From Bacillota bacterium (lineage in GTDB: Bacteria > Bacillota > Clostridia > Clostridiales > Clostridiaceae): a stretch of DNA of 30,167 bases. This document shows, in pieces, positions 29,726-30,167 of the stretch. The position numbers and the translations under genes are program-made. The notes below the pieces were generated by a model. It saw only the letters and a program-made list of their open reading frames with translations, had not been told where the DNA came from and made no database searches. The DNA lies in the NCBI GenBank assembly GCA_023451395.1, contig JAEXZL010000202.1, positions 1 through 30,167 of the forward strand, read 5' to 3'. Numbering within the stretch: the first letter of the stretch is position 1; every line of letters begins with the position of its first letter.

Positions 29726-30167
29726 ATGAGAGAGTTATTAAAAACAGAAGATTTTTACCAAGGGTTAGGGGAAATAAGAGAGCTTTGGGAAAGCTCAAGA
29801 GAGGATTTTACTCTAGAGCTAAGTAAAATAACTTATGAGGAAAAAAGAAAGAGAGAAAAGGAGTTGGATAAGCATCTTAAGAGCTTAGACAAACATTTTA
29901 AGAGTCTTCCTAAGGAAGAAATAAATAAAGAGGCCTGGAAGAAGAAGCTTCAAAGCTTAATATCCTTTGCCATAGAGAAAGATAACTTCTTTTTACTTAA
30001 TAAGCTTAATGAGAAGGAGAAAAATCAGTTTTTTAATAGCACTGAGGAGTTTTTGCAGAAGGCAAGAGCCTTTGATAAAGAGCTACACTTTGAAGATATA
30101 GGTCAAGCACTTAGAAATGTATGGATAGTAAATATACTTCAGGCACTTATGGGGGAGGAGATAGCAC
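29726..30167 (+). CDS. Unidentified charged, mostly helical protein, N-terminal part (runs off right edge)
   Basis: Open from the ATG at 29726 to the window end, 147 codons visible without a stop; GGAGAGG at 29713-29719 supports the start. I do not recognise the family. It begins MRELLKTEDFYQGLGEIREL, continues with a very lysine/glutamate-rich helical stretch (EEKRKREKELDKHLKSLDKH, residues about 38-57), and later has FAIEKDNFFLLNKL and IGQALRNVWIVNILQALMG. There is no signal peptide, membrane segment or metal-binding motif. Codon use resembles its neighbours. It may be divergently regulated with the AraC-clpP operon, since it shares the 277-bp intergenic region (29449-29725). Confidence 0.75.
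   Translation, partial: MRELLKTEDFYQGLGEIRELWESSREDFTLELSKITYEEKRKREKELDKHLKSLDKHFKSLPKEEINKEAWKKKLQSLISFAIEKDNFFLLNKLNEKEKNQFFNSTEEFLQKARAFDKELHFEDIGQALRNVWIVNILQALMGEEIA

Overview
The window is AT-rich, nearly all genes lie on the + strand, Shine-Dalgarno sites are strong (AGGAGG/GGAGGTG), TTG starts occur, and a complete cggR-gap-pgk-tpi-gpmI-eno glycolytic cluster sits next to rpoN, secG, rnr and smpB. This points to a Clostridium-like Firmicute (Clostridium sensu lato). It is mainly core-metabolism DNA; I see no phage, integrase, insertion sequence, CRISPR array, rRNA or tRNA.

Layout. (1) 1-4278: a nucleoside-type ABC transporter (BMP-family binding protein, double ATPase, two permeases). 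The binding-protein gene carries a perfect 93-bp direct repeat, meaning a 423-bp in-frame partial tandem duplication or an assembly artefact at the left edge. (2) 4363-5739: rpoN (sigma-54). (3) 5916-14517: glycolysis from glyceraldehyde-3-phosphate to PEP. A first GAPDH gene (gap1) has its own terminator; cggR follows with a well-matching autoregulatory operator; then gap2, a terminator-like hairpin, pgk, tpiA, gpmI and eno. gpmI and eno each appear to have an internal promoter overlapped by a long inverted repeat. (4) 14616-20014: secG, a small membrane-anchored unknown on the - strand, the membrane pyrophosphatase hppA, and rnr. (5) 20370-25754: a glycerol/dihydroxyacetone block (glpP antiterminator, glpK, glpF, dhaK, dhaL, dhaM) inserted between rnr and smpB, with leader hairpins and a REP-like palindrome cluster after glpK. 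(6) 25839-30167: smpB, a multipass permease, a DUF1801-like gene, a - strand AraC-type regulator translationally coupled to a clpP, and an unidentified charged protein running off the right edge.

How it fits together. Glycerol enters by GlpF, is phosphorylated by GlpK (control by glycerol-3-phosphate through GlpP) or, after oxidation elsewhere, enters as dihydroxyacetone through the PEP-dependent DhaKLM kinase. Both routes feed triose phosphates into the TpiA/GAPDH/Pgk/GpmI/Eno pathway encoded upstream. CggR would sense glycolytic intermediates and control the operon. HppA recovers energy from pyrophosphate as an ion gradient. SecG, RNase R and SmpB are housekeeping functions (secretion, RNA decay, ribosome rescue).

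The points most worth checking are the duplicated binding-protein segment, the CggR operator and the two differently controlled GAPDH genes, the dyad-embedded gpmI and eno promoters, the glycerol block splitting rnr from smpB, and the AraC-ClpP overlap. No clearly new multi-gene system is visible.
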